From assembly GCA_046350295.1 (NCBI GenBank), contig JAXMAR010000013.1, positions 1-64,000 on the forward strand: a stretch of 64,000 nt of DNA, given 5' to 3'. Shown here piece by piece: positions 7,557-15,952 of the stretch (position 1 is the first letter of the stretch; each line of letters starts with the position of its first letter). The DNA is from JAXMAR01 sp046350295. Its GTDB lineage: Bacteria; Planctomycetota; Planctomycetia; Gemmatales; Gemmataceae. The notes below the pieces were generated by a model, which did no database searches, was not told the DNA's origin, and saw nothing but the letters and a program-made list of their open reading frames with translations. Position numbers and translations under genes: made by a program.

Positions 7557-9971
7557 CTACTTGCTGCGAAACGCCTCGCTTTGCACCACCGCATGCACTA
7601 GACTCCGCAACCCAAAATCGCGCGCGCGGGCACGCTCCAGAATGGCCTCCACCTGCGCCCGGTCCGCCGGCCGCGTCGGCGCTCCGGTCGCGTAGGTCAA
7701 TAACCGCTCGGTCAGGTTCCGGGCGATTTGCTCCTTGTCTTCGAGCAGGAGCTTCTTCAGCTCGTCGATGTTCGCGAAGCGCCGGCCGTCGGGCAGCACG
7801 TCCGAGGGGTCGACTTTCAGTCCCTTGTGATACGGCATGCGGCGGCCATCGACCGTGACCGGTTCGCCGCGGCCGAGGCTGCGGTAGTGGTCGCGCCAGC
7901 CACCGATGACGTCGAAGCTCTCCAGGGCGAAGCCGGGGGGGTCGATGCGGACGTGACAAGCGGCGCAGGCGGGGAGCGTGCGGTGCTTGGCGAGTTGCTC
8001 GCGGATCGTCGTCGCGCCGCGGATGTCCGGCTCGACGGCGCTGACTCCCTCCGGCGGCGGGCTGGGGGGCTTGCCGAGGATGCGGTCGAGCACCCAGGCG
8101 CCGCGCACGACCGGCGAGGTGTACGTGCCGTTCGCCGTCACCTTGAGAACGCTTGCCATGGTCAGCACGCCGCCGCGATGGCTGTCGGGTGGGAGCTTGA
8201 CCTTGCGCATCGTCTGGCCGTCGATCCCCGGGATACCGTAGTGTTTGGCGAGCCGCTGGTTGAGAAACGAGAAATCGGCGTGGACGAAGTTCGCGACGCT
8301 CAGGTCGTCTCTGAGCATCTCGCTGAAGAAGAGGTGCGTCTCCTTCACCATCGAGTACTTGAGCAGCTCGTCGAACTCGGGGTAAAGCAGATGATCCGGC
8401 TGGGTAGAGTCAATGTCACGGAGACTGAGCCACTGGCCGGTGAAGTTGTCCGTCAGCGCCGCCGCCTTGGGCGACTTGAGCATGCGTTCGACCTGGGCAC
8501 GCAGCGTCTTGTCGTTGGTCAGCTCGCCGCGCTCAGCGAGGGACAGCAGCTCCTCGTCCGGCATTGTCGACCAGAGGAAGTAGGAGAGCCGGCTGGCGAG
8601 GGCGAAATCATCGAGTTTGCCCGATCCCCCCCTCCCTACCCCTCCCCCACCAGGGGGGAGGGAAATGTAGAGGAAATCGGGCGAAGCGAGGATCGCCTTG
8701 AAGCCCACGCGCAGCGCCTTCTCGAACGAGTACTCCTTGGCGAGCCGGTTCTTCACGAGGCCCAGGTAGGGCTTGATGTCGTCGTCGGTCACCTTGCGGC
8801 GAAAGGCGCGGCGGGCGAACGAGCGCAGCACCTTGGCGGCGTCTTCCTCCGGGTTCTTCGATACCACCTCGAGCCGATACCGATCTTCCGGCGCCGGCAC
8901 GTTCCCTTGCGGCAGGTCGCCGAAGAGACGCCGGTGGCTCTCCGGCGGCCAGGTGTCGTGCAGCGGCCCTTCGACCTCCACCCAGTCGACGGCCACGCCC
9001 GGCCCGGCGTACTTATCGGCGCCGATCTTGTCGACGGTCTGCGCGTTGGTGAGGCCCCAGGGCAGAACGGCGATCGTGCTCCGCGCTTCGAGGCGGTCGG
9101 TGAAATCGATGACGGTTCCTTTGCCGGCGGGAACGTCAAAAAAATCGATGAGATGGTTCTTCGTCGCCATCAGCATCGGCCCGGCCAGGACTCGAAGCGC
9201 GATCGGCTTGCCGCCGCTTTGCACGGCTTGGGCTGAGATGCGGAAGCGATAGTGGCCGCGGATGCTGGGGTAGAACTGGTAGACGACGACGTTGTTCCAG
9301 AGCGAGGAGCTGAAGAGGACAAGCGTGTCGCCGTCCTTGCGGAACACCTTTTCGGTCGTCGTTTTGGGGTGGTGCTGGTCCTTGAGGAAGTAACGCTTCT
9401 TGAGAAGCGGTGGCTGCTTGGCGTTGGCGATGGCGGCGTTCAGAGCGACGTCGGCTGCTTCGAGATATCGCTCCATGTGGAAGGAGGAGACGTGCAGCGC
9501 TTCGCCGACGTTGTCGAAACCCTGCAGCGAGCTATCGAGGGGGAGCAGGTCCTGCACGTCGACCTCGACGCCGAGGAGATCGCGGAGCGTGTTCTCGTAC
9601 TCGACGCGGTTGAGGCGGCGCAGGACGACGCGGCCCTCCGTTCGCCGCGCTTTTTCCTCGCCGGCCTCGATCCAGGCGGCGACGACCCTGACTTCCCTCG
9701 CATCGGGGCGCGGCTTCGCCTTGGGCGGCATCTCGCCCGACTCGATGCGCTCAAGGACGCGCTGCCAGCGCTCGCGGGCGGCGGGGTCGGCGAAATCGGG
9801 CTTGAGCGTATCGAGGCGCAGGTCCCCCTTGGGTTTGACGGCGCCGTGGCAGGCGAAGCAATGTTTGGCGAGAACGGGACGGATGTCATCGTATTTGGCT
9901 CGCGTTTCCTGGGCGGCGAGGTCGTGGACCAAGAAGGTAGCGAGGATAACGGAGAATGCTGGAAAGCGCAT
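7557..9971 (-). CDS. Planctomycete cytochrome-like DUF1587/DUF1592/DUF1588/DUF1585 secreted protein
   Basis: About 804 residues from ATG 9971, after which a signal peptide (MRFPAFSVILATFLVHDLAA) follows at once; the longer open frame to 10439 is repeat DNA. A first c-type heme motif is CFACH (about residue 40), DUF1587 follows with LRRLNRVEYENTLRDLLGV (about 110), then DUF1595/DUF1592 with KLDDFALASRLSYFLW (about 450), DUF1588 with GVLTMASVLKVTANGTYTSPV and DUF1585. A second CxxCH is CAACH (about 670). The family is abundant in planctomycetes and of unknown function, probably periplasmic. An extra stretch SLPPGGGGVGRGGSG at about 436-449 is encoded by a C-rich palindrome at 8626-8662. Confidence 0.9.
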   Translation of the reverse strand: MRFPAFSVILATFLVHDLAAQETRAKYDDIRPVLAKHCFACHGAVKPKGDLRLDTLKPDFADPAARERWQRVLERIESGEMPPKAKPRPDAREVRVVAAWIEAGEEKARRTEGRVVLRRLNRVEYENTLRDLLGVEVDVQDLLPLDSSLQGFDNVGEALHVSSFHMERYLEAADVALNAAIANAKQPPLLKKRYFLKDQHHPKTTTEKVFRKDGDTLVLFSSSLWNNVVVYQFYPSIRGHYRFRISAQAVQSGGKPIALRVLAGPMLMATKNHLIDFFDVPAGKGTVIDFTDRLEARSTIAVLPWGLTNAQTVDKIGADKYAGPGVAVDWVEVEGPLHDTWPPESHRRLFGDLPQGNVPAPEDRYRLEVVSKNPEEDAAKVLRSFARRAFRRKVTDDDIKPYLGLVKNRLAKEYSFEKALRVGFKAILASPDFLYISLPPGGGGVGRGGSGKLDDFALASRLSYFLWSTMPDEELLSLAERGELTNDKTLRAQVERMLKSPKAAALTDNFTGQWLSLRDIDSTQPDHLLYPEFDELLKYSMVKETHLFFSEMLRDDLSVANFVHADFSFLNQRLAKHYGIPGIDGQTMRKVKLPPDSHRGGVLTMASVLKVTANGTYTSPVVRGAWVLDRILGKPPSPPPEGVSAVEPDIRGATTIREQLAKHRTLPACAACHVRIDPPGFALESFDVIGGWRDHYRSLGRGEPVTVDGRRMPYHKGLKVDPSDVLPDGRRFANIDELKKLLLEDKEQIARNLTERLLTYATGAPTRPADRAQVEAILERARARDFGLRSLVHAVVQSEAFRSK
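8626..8662 (-). repeat. C/G-rich palindromic repeat inside the DUF1592 gene
   Basis: Minus-strand reading: a C-rich arm, loop TGGT, a G-rich arm and a G-rich tail (GGGGGAGGGGTAGGGAGGGG). It shares this plan with the copies at 29863, 41881, 48952 and 49061. It encodes the glycine/proline-rich insertion between LYIS and KLDDF, a point where family members normally have only a few residues. Confidence 0.75.
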
Positions 9972-10433
9972 GGTTTTGCCGTGAAGTTCGAGTTCTTTGC
10001 GAGTATAACGCGGATGGCGGTTGGCCGACAGGAAAAAGCGACGTCGCGCCGCCTTTGGAGACCGAAGGACCGCGTCAGGCTCTTGGAAAACGAAGGAGAC
10101 GCTTGCCAGGACGACCCGGGAGGTCGGCGCGATTGGCCTGGACGGAGCCGCTTGCCAGGGACAACCCCGGTTAGTCTGAAGGAGCCGCTTACCAAGACGA
10201 CCCCGGTAGGGGTTGGAGACATTAGCCGGCGGTTGAGCGCAGCGACACCGCCGGGGAGTGACGTAACCGGCGAGCGATCGACCCCGATAGGGGTCGCAGA
10301 ACGAGCGTGGCGAGTCGGCTCTGCGACCCCAGCCGGGGTCGAAGCCCGATGGCTGTCGCCGCGTAGAAATGCTAATCTCTGGGACTCCGTCGGAGTCCAG
10401 GCGGTCGTCGCTTTCTCTGAAAGAGAGTTGTTC
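9972..10433. repeat. Intergenic repeat region with three GGAGCCGCTTGCC units and short palindromes
   Basis: The 462-bp gap between divergent genes holds three related units at 10092-10120, 10141-10170 and 10178-10206 (core GGAGCCGCTTGCCAGGAC), then perfect palindromes at 10279-10296 (CGACCCCGATAGGGGTCG), 10324-10341 and 10382-10398 (GGACTCCGTCGGAGTCC). All six frames give low-complexity peptides of the TPTGV type, which I recall from spurious ORFs in other planctomycete genomes, so this is repeat DNA rather than a gene. Promoters for both flanking genes must lie here too, but no clear -35/-10 pair was identified. Confidence 0.6.
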
Positions 10434-11555
10434 ATGCACACGTCAAAACTCGGCCTTGCTATTTCATTGACGGTTCTCTGGTTCTCGACGCCGGCGTCCA
10501 ACGGCGAACCGGCGCTCTCCGAGCGCCTCGCCCCGTACTTCACGCCGCCCAAGGAACTCGCGGGCGACCTGGGCGCTTACCGCTCGCCGCTCAAGTTCGA
10601 CGACGGTTCCCCTGTCAGATCGCCGATGGCCTGGAGCAAGCGTCGCAAGGAAATCCTCAAGACCTGGCACGACGCCATGGGTCCCTGGCCGCCCCTTGTC
10701 GAGAAGCCGGGGATCAAGTACCTCGACAAGACGCGGCGCGGCAATGTCACGCAACACCACGTCAAGATCGAGATCGCGCCCGGCCTCTTCACCGACGACG
10801 CCTACCTCCTCGTTCCCGACGGCGACGGCCCATTCCCCGCCGTGGTCGTCGTCTTCTATGAGGCGAAGACCGGCATCGGCGAAGGCAAGAACAAGATGCT
10901 CGACTTCGCCTGGCAACTGGCCCAGCGCGGCTTCGTCACCCTCTCGGTCGGCAGCCCGCCCGAAAGCTACTATCCGAGCAAGGACAAGGCGCAGCTCCAG
11001 CCCCTTTCGTTTCACGCTTACGTCGCCGCCAACCTCTACAACCTGCTCGCGACACTGACGTTCGTCGACGCACGCCGCATCGGCATCGTCGGCCACTCTT
11101 ACGGTGGCAAGTGGGCGATGTTCGCCTCCTGCCTCTACGACCGCTACGCCTGCGCCGTCTGGTCCGATCCCGGCATCGTCTTCGACGAGAAGCGCTCCAA
11201 CGTCAACTACTGGGACCGGTGGTACCTCGGCATGGAGCGCGGCAAGGAACGCAAGCCCGGCATCCCCAAGGAGGAGAACCCGCGCACGGGGGCGTACAAG
11301 AAGCTCTTCGAGGACGGGCACGATCTACACGAATTGCACGCTCTGATGGCGCCGCGGCCGTTCCTCGTCTCCGGCGGCTCGGAAGACCATGCCGAGCGCT
11401 GGAAGGCGCTGAACCACGCGCGTGCCGTCAACCGTTTGCTCGGTTTCGAGAACCGGGTGGCGATGACGAACCGGCCGATGCATACGCCGACGGAGGAGTC
11501 GAATGAGGTTCTTTGTCTGTTTTTCGAGCATTGGTTGAAGCGGGGGCGGAAGTAG
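10434..11555 (+). CDS. Secreted alpha/beta hydrolase (dienelactone-hydrolase/acetyl-xylan-esterase-like)
   Basis: 373 residues from ATG 10434, with GAGAG upstream and a signal peptide (to about residue 23). The core AYLLVPDGDGPFPAVVVVFYEA is the first strand region, the nucleophile elbow is GHSYGG (Ser in IGIVGHSYGGKW), the acid is in SGGSEDH and the catalytic His is probably in RPMHTPTEES. The family hydrolyses ester bonds in carbohydrates or other substrates outside the cytoplasm; the substrate is unknown. The frame is open far upstream, but that part is repeat DNA. Confidence 0.85.
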   Translation: MHTSKLGLAISLTVLWFSTPASNGEPALSERLAPYFTPPKELAGDLGAYRSPLKFDDGSPVRSPMAWSKRRKEILKTWHDAMGPWPPLVEKPGIKYLDKTRRGNVTQHHVKIEIAPGLFTDDAYLLVPDGDGPFPAVVVVFYEAKTGIGEGKNKMLDFAWQLAQRGFVTLSVGSPPESYYPSKDKAQLQPLSFHAYVAANLYNLLATLTFVDARRIGIVGHSYGGKWAMFASCLYDRYACAVWSDPGIVFDEKRSNVNYWDRWYLGMERGKERKPGIPKEENPRTGAYKKLFEDGHDLHELHALMAPRPFLVSGGSEDHAERWKALNHARAVNRLLGFENRVAMTNRPMHTPTEESNEVLCLFFEHWLKRGRK

Positions 11556-11577
11556 GCGAACGTGGTCGAGGAAAACG

Positions 11578-12207
11578 GTGAACCCTGCAAAAGTCATTTC
11601 CGAAGTCAAGCGACGCCTGATCGCGATGGCGGACCGTCCGCCCTACGTCTTCAAGGACACTCCACCGGCGTTGGCTGAGGCGTATCAACGGAGGATGACG
11701 ACGTTCGCTGGCTTTTCGGAACGCGAGGTGCGCGACGCGGAGGAACGTTACGCCGTGCAGTTCCCGGAGCTATTTCGAACCTACCTGCTGGAAATGGGCA
11801 GAGCTTGCGGCGACCTCTTCCGCGGTAGCGACCTGGCCGGTATTGAGGATTTTTCGGCGTTCCGAAACGACGCCCTTCACCTCATGCAAGCGGCTGACCC
11901 AATCCTTGTGGTACCCGAAAAGGCTATCGTTTTTCTCTTCCATCAAGGGTACACGTTTACGTATTTCATTGGGGCAGGTGGCGCCGATAGTCCCATCTTC
12001 CAATACGTCGAGCAAGAGCCGGCGCCTCAAGAGATCGCCTCGGGGTTTGGGGAGTTTCTGGACGCGGAACTGCGACTGGCGGAAGAGGCGCATCGCCAAC
12101 AAATTGCCAAAGGAGGCTATTATCTCACGGTTCACCCGGGAGGCGGCGTCAGCGAAGAGTATCCGGCGCTGAGCAGCCGTCCTTCACGCCCAGGTAGCGC
12201 TCGATGA
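11578..12207 (+). CDS. SMI1/KNR4 (SUKH) family protein
   Basis: 209 residues from GTG 11578 with GAGGA upstream. The signature FSEREVRDAEERYAVQFPELFRTYLLEMG matches the SUKH N-terminal motif, and GSDLAGIEDF, VFLFHQGYTFTYFIG and SPIFQYVE follow in the family order. SUKH proteins often act as immunity proteins or scaffolds for toxin systems, but solitary members are common in planctomycetes and no toxin is seen beside it. It begins 22 bp after the hydrolase stop, and its last 59 bases overlap the convergent hydrolase gene. Confidence 0.8.
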   Translation: MNPAKVISEVKRRLIAMADRPPYVFKDTPPALAEAYQRRMTTFAGFSEREVRDAEERYAVQFPELFRTYLLEMGRACGDLFRGSDLAGIEDFSAFRNDALHLMQAADPILVVPEKAIVFLFHQGYTFTYFIGAGGADSPIFQYVEQEPAPQEIASGFGEFLDAELRLAEEAHRQQIAKGGYYLTVHPGGGVSEEYPALSSRPSRPGSAR

Positions 12208-13099
12208 TCTCGGCGAGAATCTCCGGGTGCGTGAACTGGGGCATGTGGCCGCAGTCCTCGATCTCGGCCCGGGACACATGCGGCAATCCGTGCAATAGCT
12301 CCGCCTCGCAGTCCTTGCCGACGAGGGGGTCGCGGTCGCCGCAGATCATCATCACCGGGTGGCGGATGGCGGGCAGGATGGGGCGCAGATCGAGGCGGTT
12401 GAGGATGCGCGCCCGCCGCGCGACGGCGGCCATCGGCGCGGAGCCGCTCCGCGTCAGGAACCAGTCCCACACTTCCGGAGGCTGGCGGCGAAACGGTCCG
12501 CCGTGGGCTAGCTTGAGCGTCTCGTCGCGCAGCGGCAGGTCGCCCATGCTCCAGGGCCAGTAGCGGGCAAACGCGGTGAGGACATTCTCGCCCAGAGCGA
12601 GCGGCCGCCGCGCGAAGCCGCCGGCGAGGACGATGCGTTCGACGCGCTCGGGGCGCGCATGGGCCGCGGCCAGGGCGATGGTGGAGCCGAACGAGGAGCC
12701 GAAGAGATGGGCGCGGCTCAGTCGCAGGCTGTCGAGCAGGGCGAAGAGATCGGCGACGAGGTCGGCGTGGCGGAGCCGTCCCAGGCGGGCGCCGTCGTCC
12801 TTGCCGCCCGGCAGATCGTAGGCGACGCAGCAGAAATGCTGTGACAGCCGCGAAATGACGAGAGCGAAGGAGAGCCGGTCGTCCGCGAGGCCGGGGATGA
12901 AAACAAGCGGCGGGCCTTCGCCCCAGACGTAGAAGGGCGGGCGGTAGCGGCCGGTGTCGCAGTAGCCGTGGGCGGCGTCACGATCGAGGCGGGCGAGGGC
13001 GTGGGCGAGCGTAAGCTTGGTGGCGCAGGTGGGGATGACGCCGTTGGCGGGGGCGGGTTGATCGAACAGTGTCGACAGAGGGATGCGGACTTCGTTCAC
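12149..13099 (-). CDS. Alpha/beta-fold hydrolase
   Basis: Up to 316 residues. LVFIPGLADDRLSFALVISRL gives the oxyanion region, HLFGSSFGSTIAL the nucleophile elbow (GSSFGS), CGDRDPLVG the acid and EDCGHMPQFTHPEILAEII the catalytic His. This is the proline iminopeptidase/haloalkane dehalogenase-like group of the fold; no signal peptide, so cytoplasmic. The start is uncertain: the first about 55 residues before FYVWGEGPP are less typical. It is convergent with the SUKH gene, with a short overlap. Confidence 0.85.
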   Translation of the reverse strand: MNEVRIPLSTLFDQPAPANGVIPTCATKLTLAHALARLDRDAAHGYCDTGRYRPPFYVWGEGPPLVFIPGLADDRLSFALVISRLSQHFCCVAYDLPGGKDDGARLGRLRHADLVADLFALLDSLRLSRAHLFGSSFGSTIALAAAHARPERVERIVLAGGFARRPLALGENVLTAFARYWPWSMGDLPLRDETLKLAHGGPFRRQPPEVWDWFLTRSGSAPMAAVARRARILNRLDLRPILPAIRHPVMMICGDRDPLVGKDCEAELLHGLPHVSRAEIEDCGHMPQFTHPEILAEIIERYLGVKDGCSAPDTLR

Positions 13100-13162
13100 A
13101 TCACTATTCTACGAGACGTGAGATGCGTATTTGAGTCCTGCAGTAGGTCGCTTCCTTCAAAA

Positions 13163-13180
13163 GCGGCAATGAATTGCCGC
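13163..13180. repeat. Short perfect inverted repeat (8-bp arms)
   Basis: GCGGCAAT-GA-ATTGCCGC, in the 92-bp gap between two minus-strand genes. No T-run follows on either strand, so it is more likely a short interspersed hairpin than a terminator. Confidence 0.5.
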
Positions 13181-13191
13181 ACTCCAAAGCG

Positions 13192-14175
13192 CTATTCGCC
13201 CTTCAACTGAATCACCTGCGGATCGAAGTCTTCCGCCTTGGAGTTGAGCCCCGCCGTCGCCAGCAGCTTGGCGGTCTTGCGATCGTAGAGGTAGATGTCG
13301 CGCTGGCCTTCGCCGCCGAAGCGTTCGGAGACGAAGGCGAGATAGCGGCCGTCCGGGCTGAGAGCGGGCATGTGCTCCTGGTCCTCGCTGTTGAGGCCGG
13401 GGAGATCGATGAGCTTGGCCGCCTTGCGATCGTAGAGGTAGATGTCCCGGCCGCCCATGCCCCCCTTGCGGTCGGAGGCGAAGGCGATCAGGCTGCCGTC
13501 GTGATTGAGGGCGGGCTCGGTGTCGGTGTTCGGCGAGTTGAGGCCGGGCAGGTCGACGAGCTTGGCTTCCTTGCGGTCGTAGAGATAGATGTCGGTCAGG
13601 CCGACGCCTCCCTTGCGGTTGGAGATGAAGACGATGAACCGGCCGTCGCCGGAGATCTTTGCCATCCGGTCCTCGGCGACCGGGCTGTTGAGGCCGGGGA
13701 GATCGAGCATCGTCTTGGCGGTCCGGTCGTAGAGGTAGACGTGATAACCGGCCCCGGCGCCCTTGGGACGGGTGAGGGCGGTGAAGGCGATGAGATTGCC
13801 GTCGGCCGACATGGAGGGGGAGAAGATGGCGTTGGGGGAGTCGTTGATGACGGGCAGTTCGATCAGCTTCTTTTCGGTCCGGTCCCAGAAGTTGATGCGC
13901 GAGGTCTTGTTCTCCAACTCGAAAGTGTAGGCGCAGAAGCGGGCGTCGGCGGTGAGCCAGGGGTGGCCCTCGGCGGTCGCGACGTTGCGCGGCGTGCTAA
14001 CGTTGTCGATGATCTTGCCGGTGGCGACGCCGTCGTGCTCGTAGAAGAAGATGTTGGAATGCTTGGCCCGGTCGCGATAAGAGGCGAAGGTGATCAGGAG
14101 CCTGGACTTGGGCTCCTGTGCGGGGAGTGTGTTGACGGAAACGGCGAGCAAAAGGGGGAGGAGTATTTTTTTCAT
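13192..14175 (-). CDS. Secreted TolB/PD40-like beta-propeller protein
   Basis: 327 residues from ATG 14175 (the in-frame TTG nine bases upstream is less likely). Signal peptide to about residue 20. At least five blades share the unit IYLYDRKxAKLxDLPGLNS followed by SxDGRxIAFxSxRKGG, the PD40/TolB repeat. No catalytic residues; such propellers mediate protein or ligand contacts in the periplasm. The near-identical blade sequences suggest recent internal duplication. Confidence 0.85.
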   Translation of the reverse strand: MKKILLPLLLAVSVNTLPAQEPKSRLLITFASYRDRAKHSNIFFYEHDGVATGKIIDNVSTPRNVATAEGHPWLTADARFCAYTFELENKTSRINFWDRTEKKLIELPVINDSPNAIFSPSMSADGNLIAFTALTRPKGAGAGYHVYLYDRTAKTMLDLPGLNSPVAEDRMAKISGDGRFIVFISNRKGGVGLTDIYLYDRKEAKLVDLPGLNSPNTDTEPALNHDGSLIAFASDRKGGMGGRDIYLYDRKAAKLIDLPGLNSEDQEHMPALSPDGRYLAFVSERFGGEGQRDIYLYDRKTAKLLATAGLNSKAEDFDPQVIQLKGE

Positions 14176-14350
14176 GGCTGTCAAGGTCCGTTGCGAGGCC
14201 GGGCCGAGGGCTGAATTGAACCAATACGACCGCGCCAGGAGCGTAATCCACTGGCGGGGATGACCTTATGTTCGTTCTCCGTACTGGCCAACCGTTTTTG
14301 AGTTGGCCAGTACGGATAGTGGCGTTGTTCTGACGTCGCGCGAGCGCTAA

Positions 14351-14448
14351 GAGGCTGTTTCAAAACGGGGACTGTCCCTTTACCATCGCCCGGAAAACTG
14401 GGTAATCTGACAAAACGAGAGGGACAGTCCCCGTTTTGAAACAGCCTC
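14351..14448. repeat. 98-bp intergenic element with perfect 29-bp inverted repeats
   Basis: Left arm 14351-14379 and right arm 14420-14448 are exact reverse complements (29 of 29), starting GAGGCTGTTTCAAAACGGGG and ending in the GGGACTGTCCC-type core; the loop is 40 bp. It lies between the propeller gene and the DUF1501 gene, 10 bp from the DUF1501 stop. The arms are longer than a normal terminator and share the GGGGACTGTCCC core with the elements at 22587 and 39420. Confidence 0.85.
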
Positions 14449-14458
14449 TAAACAGAAA

Positions 14459-15760
14459 TCAAATCACCTCCGGCAGCGGCGCCGCGTCGCCGATGAACGG
14501 GCGGATGCGCAGGTCGGTATTGGTGTTGATGCCCATCAGGCGATAGACGGTGGCGGCTAGCTCAGGGACGCTGACGGGTCGAACCGCGGGCAGCGCGCCG
14601 TGGTTGTCGCTGGCGCCGATGACCGTGCCGCCTGGGACACCGCAGCCGGCCAGGAGCACGGAGAAGCATTGCGGCCAGTGATCGCGGCCACCGTATTGAT
14701 TGATGCGCGGGGTGCGGCCGAACTCACCGGTGACGACGACGAGTGTCGAGGAGAGCAGGCCGCGGCGGTGCAGGTCGTCGAGCAGGGCGGAGAGGCTCTG
14801 ATCGAGGCGCGGGCAGAGGGGGGATTCCATGCGGACGAGGCCGGGCAGGTCGGCGCCGTGGACGTCCCAGCCGTGCCAGGCGGGTTCGCCATACCAGTTG
14901 ACCTGGATGAAGCGCGAGCCGGCCTCGACGAGGCGGCGCGCCAAGAGGCAGGACTGACCGAAGATGCTGCCGCCGTAGCGACGGCGGATCCGCTCGTCTT
15001 CGAGACCCACGTCGAAGGCGGAGCGGATGCGGTCGCTGGTCAAGAGGTCGACGGCCCGCTGATAGTTGGCGTCCATGTCGTTGACGCTTGGGTTATCGCG
15101 CATGGCGGCGCGGACGCCGTCAACGGCGCGAAGCAACTCGCGGCGATCGCCGAAGCGGCTCGGCGTGACGGCGGCGTTGAGCGTGAACTCGGGCAGGGAG
15201 ACAGTCCGCGATGGATCGGCGACCAGGAGCGGATTGTACGTGGTCCCCAGCGTTCCACCGCCGGGAAGATAGCCGGGAGCGCCGACGTGCACGAAGGGGG
15301 GCACGCCGGTGCGCGTCGCCCCCTTCATCTGCTGAAGAACGGCGCCGATGGAGGCGTTGGAGCGATGGCCGCCGGATACCATGAATGTGCCGGAGTGGTC
15401 GCCGGCCCGGCTCGTCATCGAGCGGACCAGGGCGCACTTGTCCATGTGCTCGGCGATCTGCGGCAACAGCTCGCTGATGCGGATGCCCGAGGCGCTGGTC
15501 GGGATCGTGCCGTACGGCCCGCGGATGTCGACGGGAGCGGCGGGCTTGGGATCGAAGGTCTCGAAGTGACTCGGCCCGCCGGAAAGGAAGATGAAGATGC
15601 AGGCCGGATCGCGGCTGCTCGCCGTGGTCTGGGCGGCTGTCCTGGCGCCGAACCAGTCGGCGAGCGTGAGGCCGAGGAAGCCGAGGCCGCCGACTTGCAG
15701 GATCTCGCGGCGCGTCATCCCCTGACAGGTACGCGTGGTGGTCTTACCGATAGAGAGCAT
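14459..15760 (-). CDS. DUF1501 domain protein with twin-arginine-type leader
   Basis: 433 residues from ATG 15760. The leader contains MTRREILQVGGLGFLGLTL, as in Tat-exported planctomycete DUF1501 proteins. Core motifs are IFIFLSGGPSHFETFDPKP near the N-terminus, MDKCALVRSMT, GGHRSNASIG, and near the end VVVTGEFGRTPRIN and GGRDHWPQCF. The fold is related to sulfatase/alkaline phosphatase enzymes, but activity is unproved. It stands alone here, whereas the second DUF1501 gene (19519) is paired with a DUF1549/DUF1553 gene. Confidence 0.9.
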   Translation of the reverse strand: MLSIGKTTTRTCQGMTRREILQVGGLGFLGLTLADWFGARTAAQTTASSRDPACIFIFLSGGPSHFETFDPKPAAPVDIRGPYGTIPTSASGIRISELLPQIAEHMDKCALVRSMTSRAGDHSGTFMVSGGHRSNASIGAVLQQMKGATRTGVPPFVHVGAPGYLPGGGTLGTTYNPLLVADPSRTVSLPEFTLNAAVTPSRFGDRRELLRAVDGVRAAMRDNPSVNDMDANYQRAVDLLTSDRIRSAFDVGLEDERIRRRYGGSIFGQSCLLARRLVEAGSRFIQVNWYGEPAWHGWDVHGADLPGLVRMESPLCPRLDQSLSALLDDLHRRGLLSSTLVVVTGEFGRTPRINQYGGRDHWPQCFSVLLAGCGVPGGTVIGASDNHGALPAVRPVSVPELAATVYRLMGINTNTDLRIRPFIGDAAPLPEVI

Positions 15761-15952
15761 GGCGAATCCCCCCAGACGCCATGGCGGACGGGCGTCCACC
15801 GGATGGTAACGCTTCTATTCTCGACGGCGGACCGGCGGGAGTAAAGCGGAAAATCCCGCGAACGACCCCGGTTGCGCCGGCTTGCGCGAGAAAAACGGCA
15901 CGTTCTTTGCTTAGATTTACGGCGATTGTTGAAACACCGGAGGGAATACGCC

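Noticed and set aside
10092..10206. CRISPR array
   Set aside because: Only three imperfect units with unequal spacing, no spacers of constant size and no cas genes.
7728..10433. Long plus-strand frames opposite the DUF1592 gene and upstream of the hydrolase
   Set aside because: They are complements of the DUF1592 gene or translations of intergenic repeats; no ribosome site or domain.
14351..14448. Simple intrinsic terminator
   Set aside because: Arms of 29 bp with a 40-bp loop and no T-run are unlike a terminator, and related elements occur elsewhere in the window.
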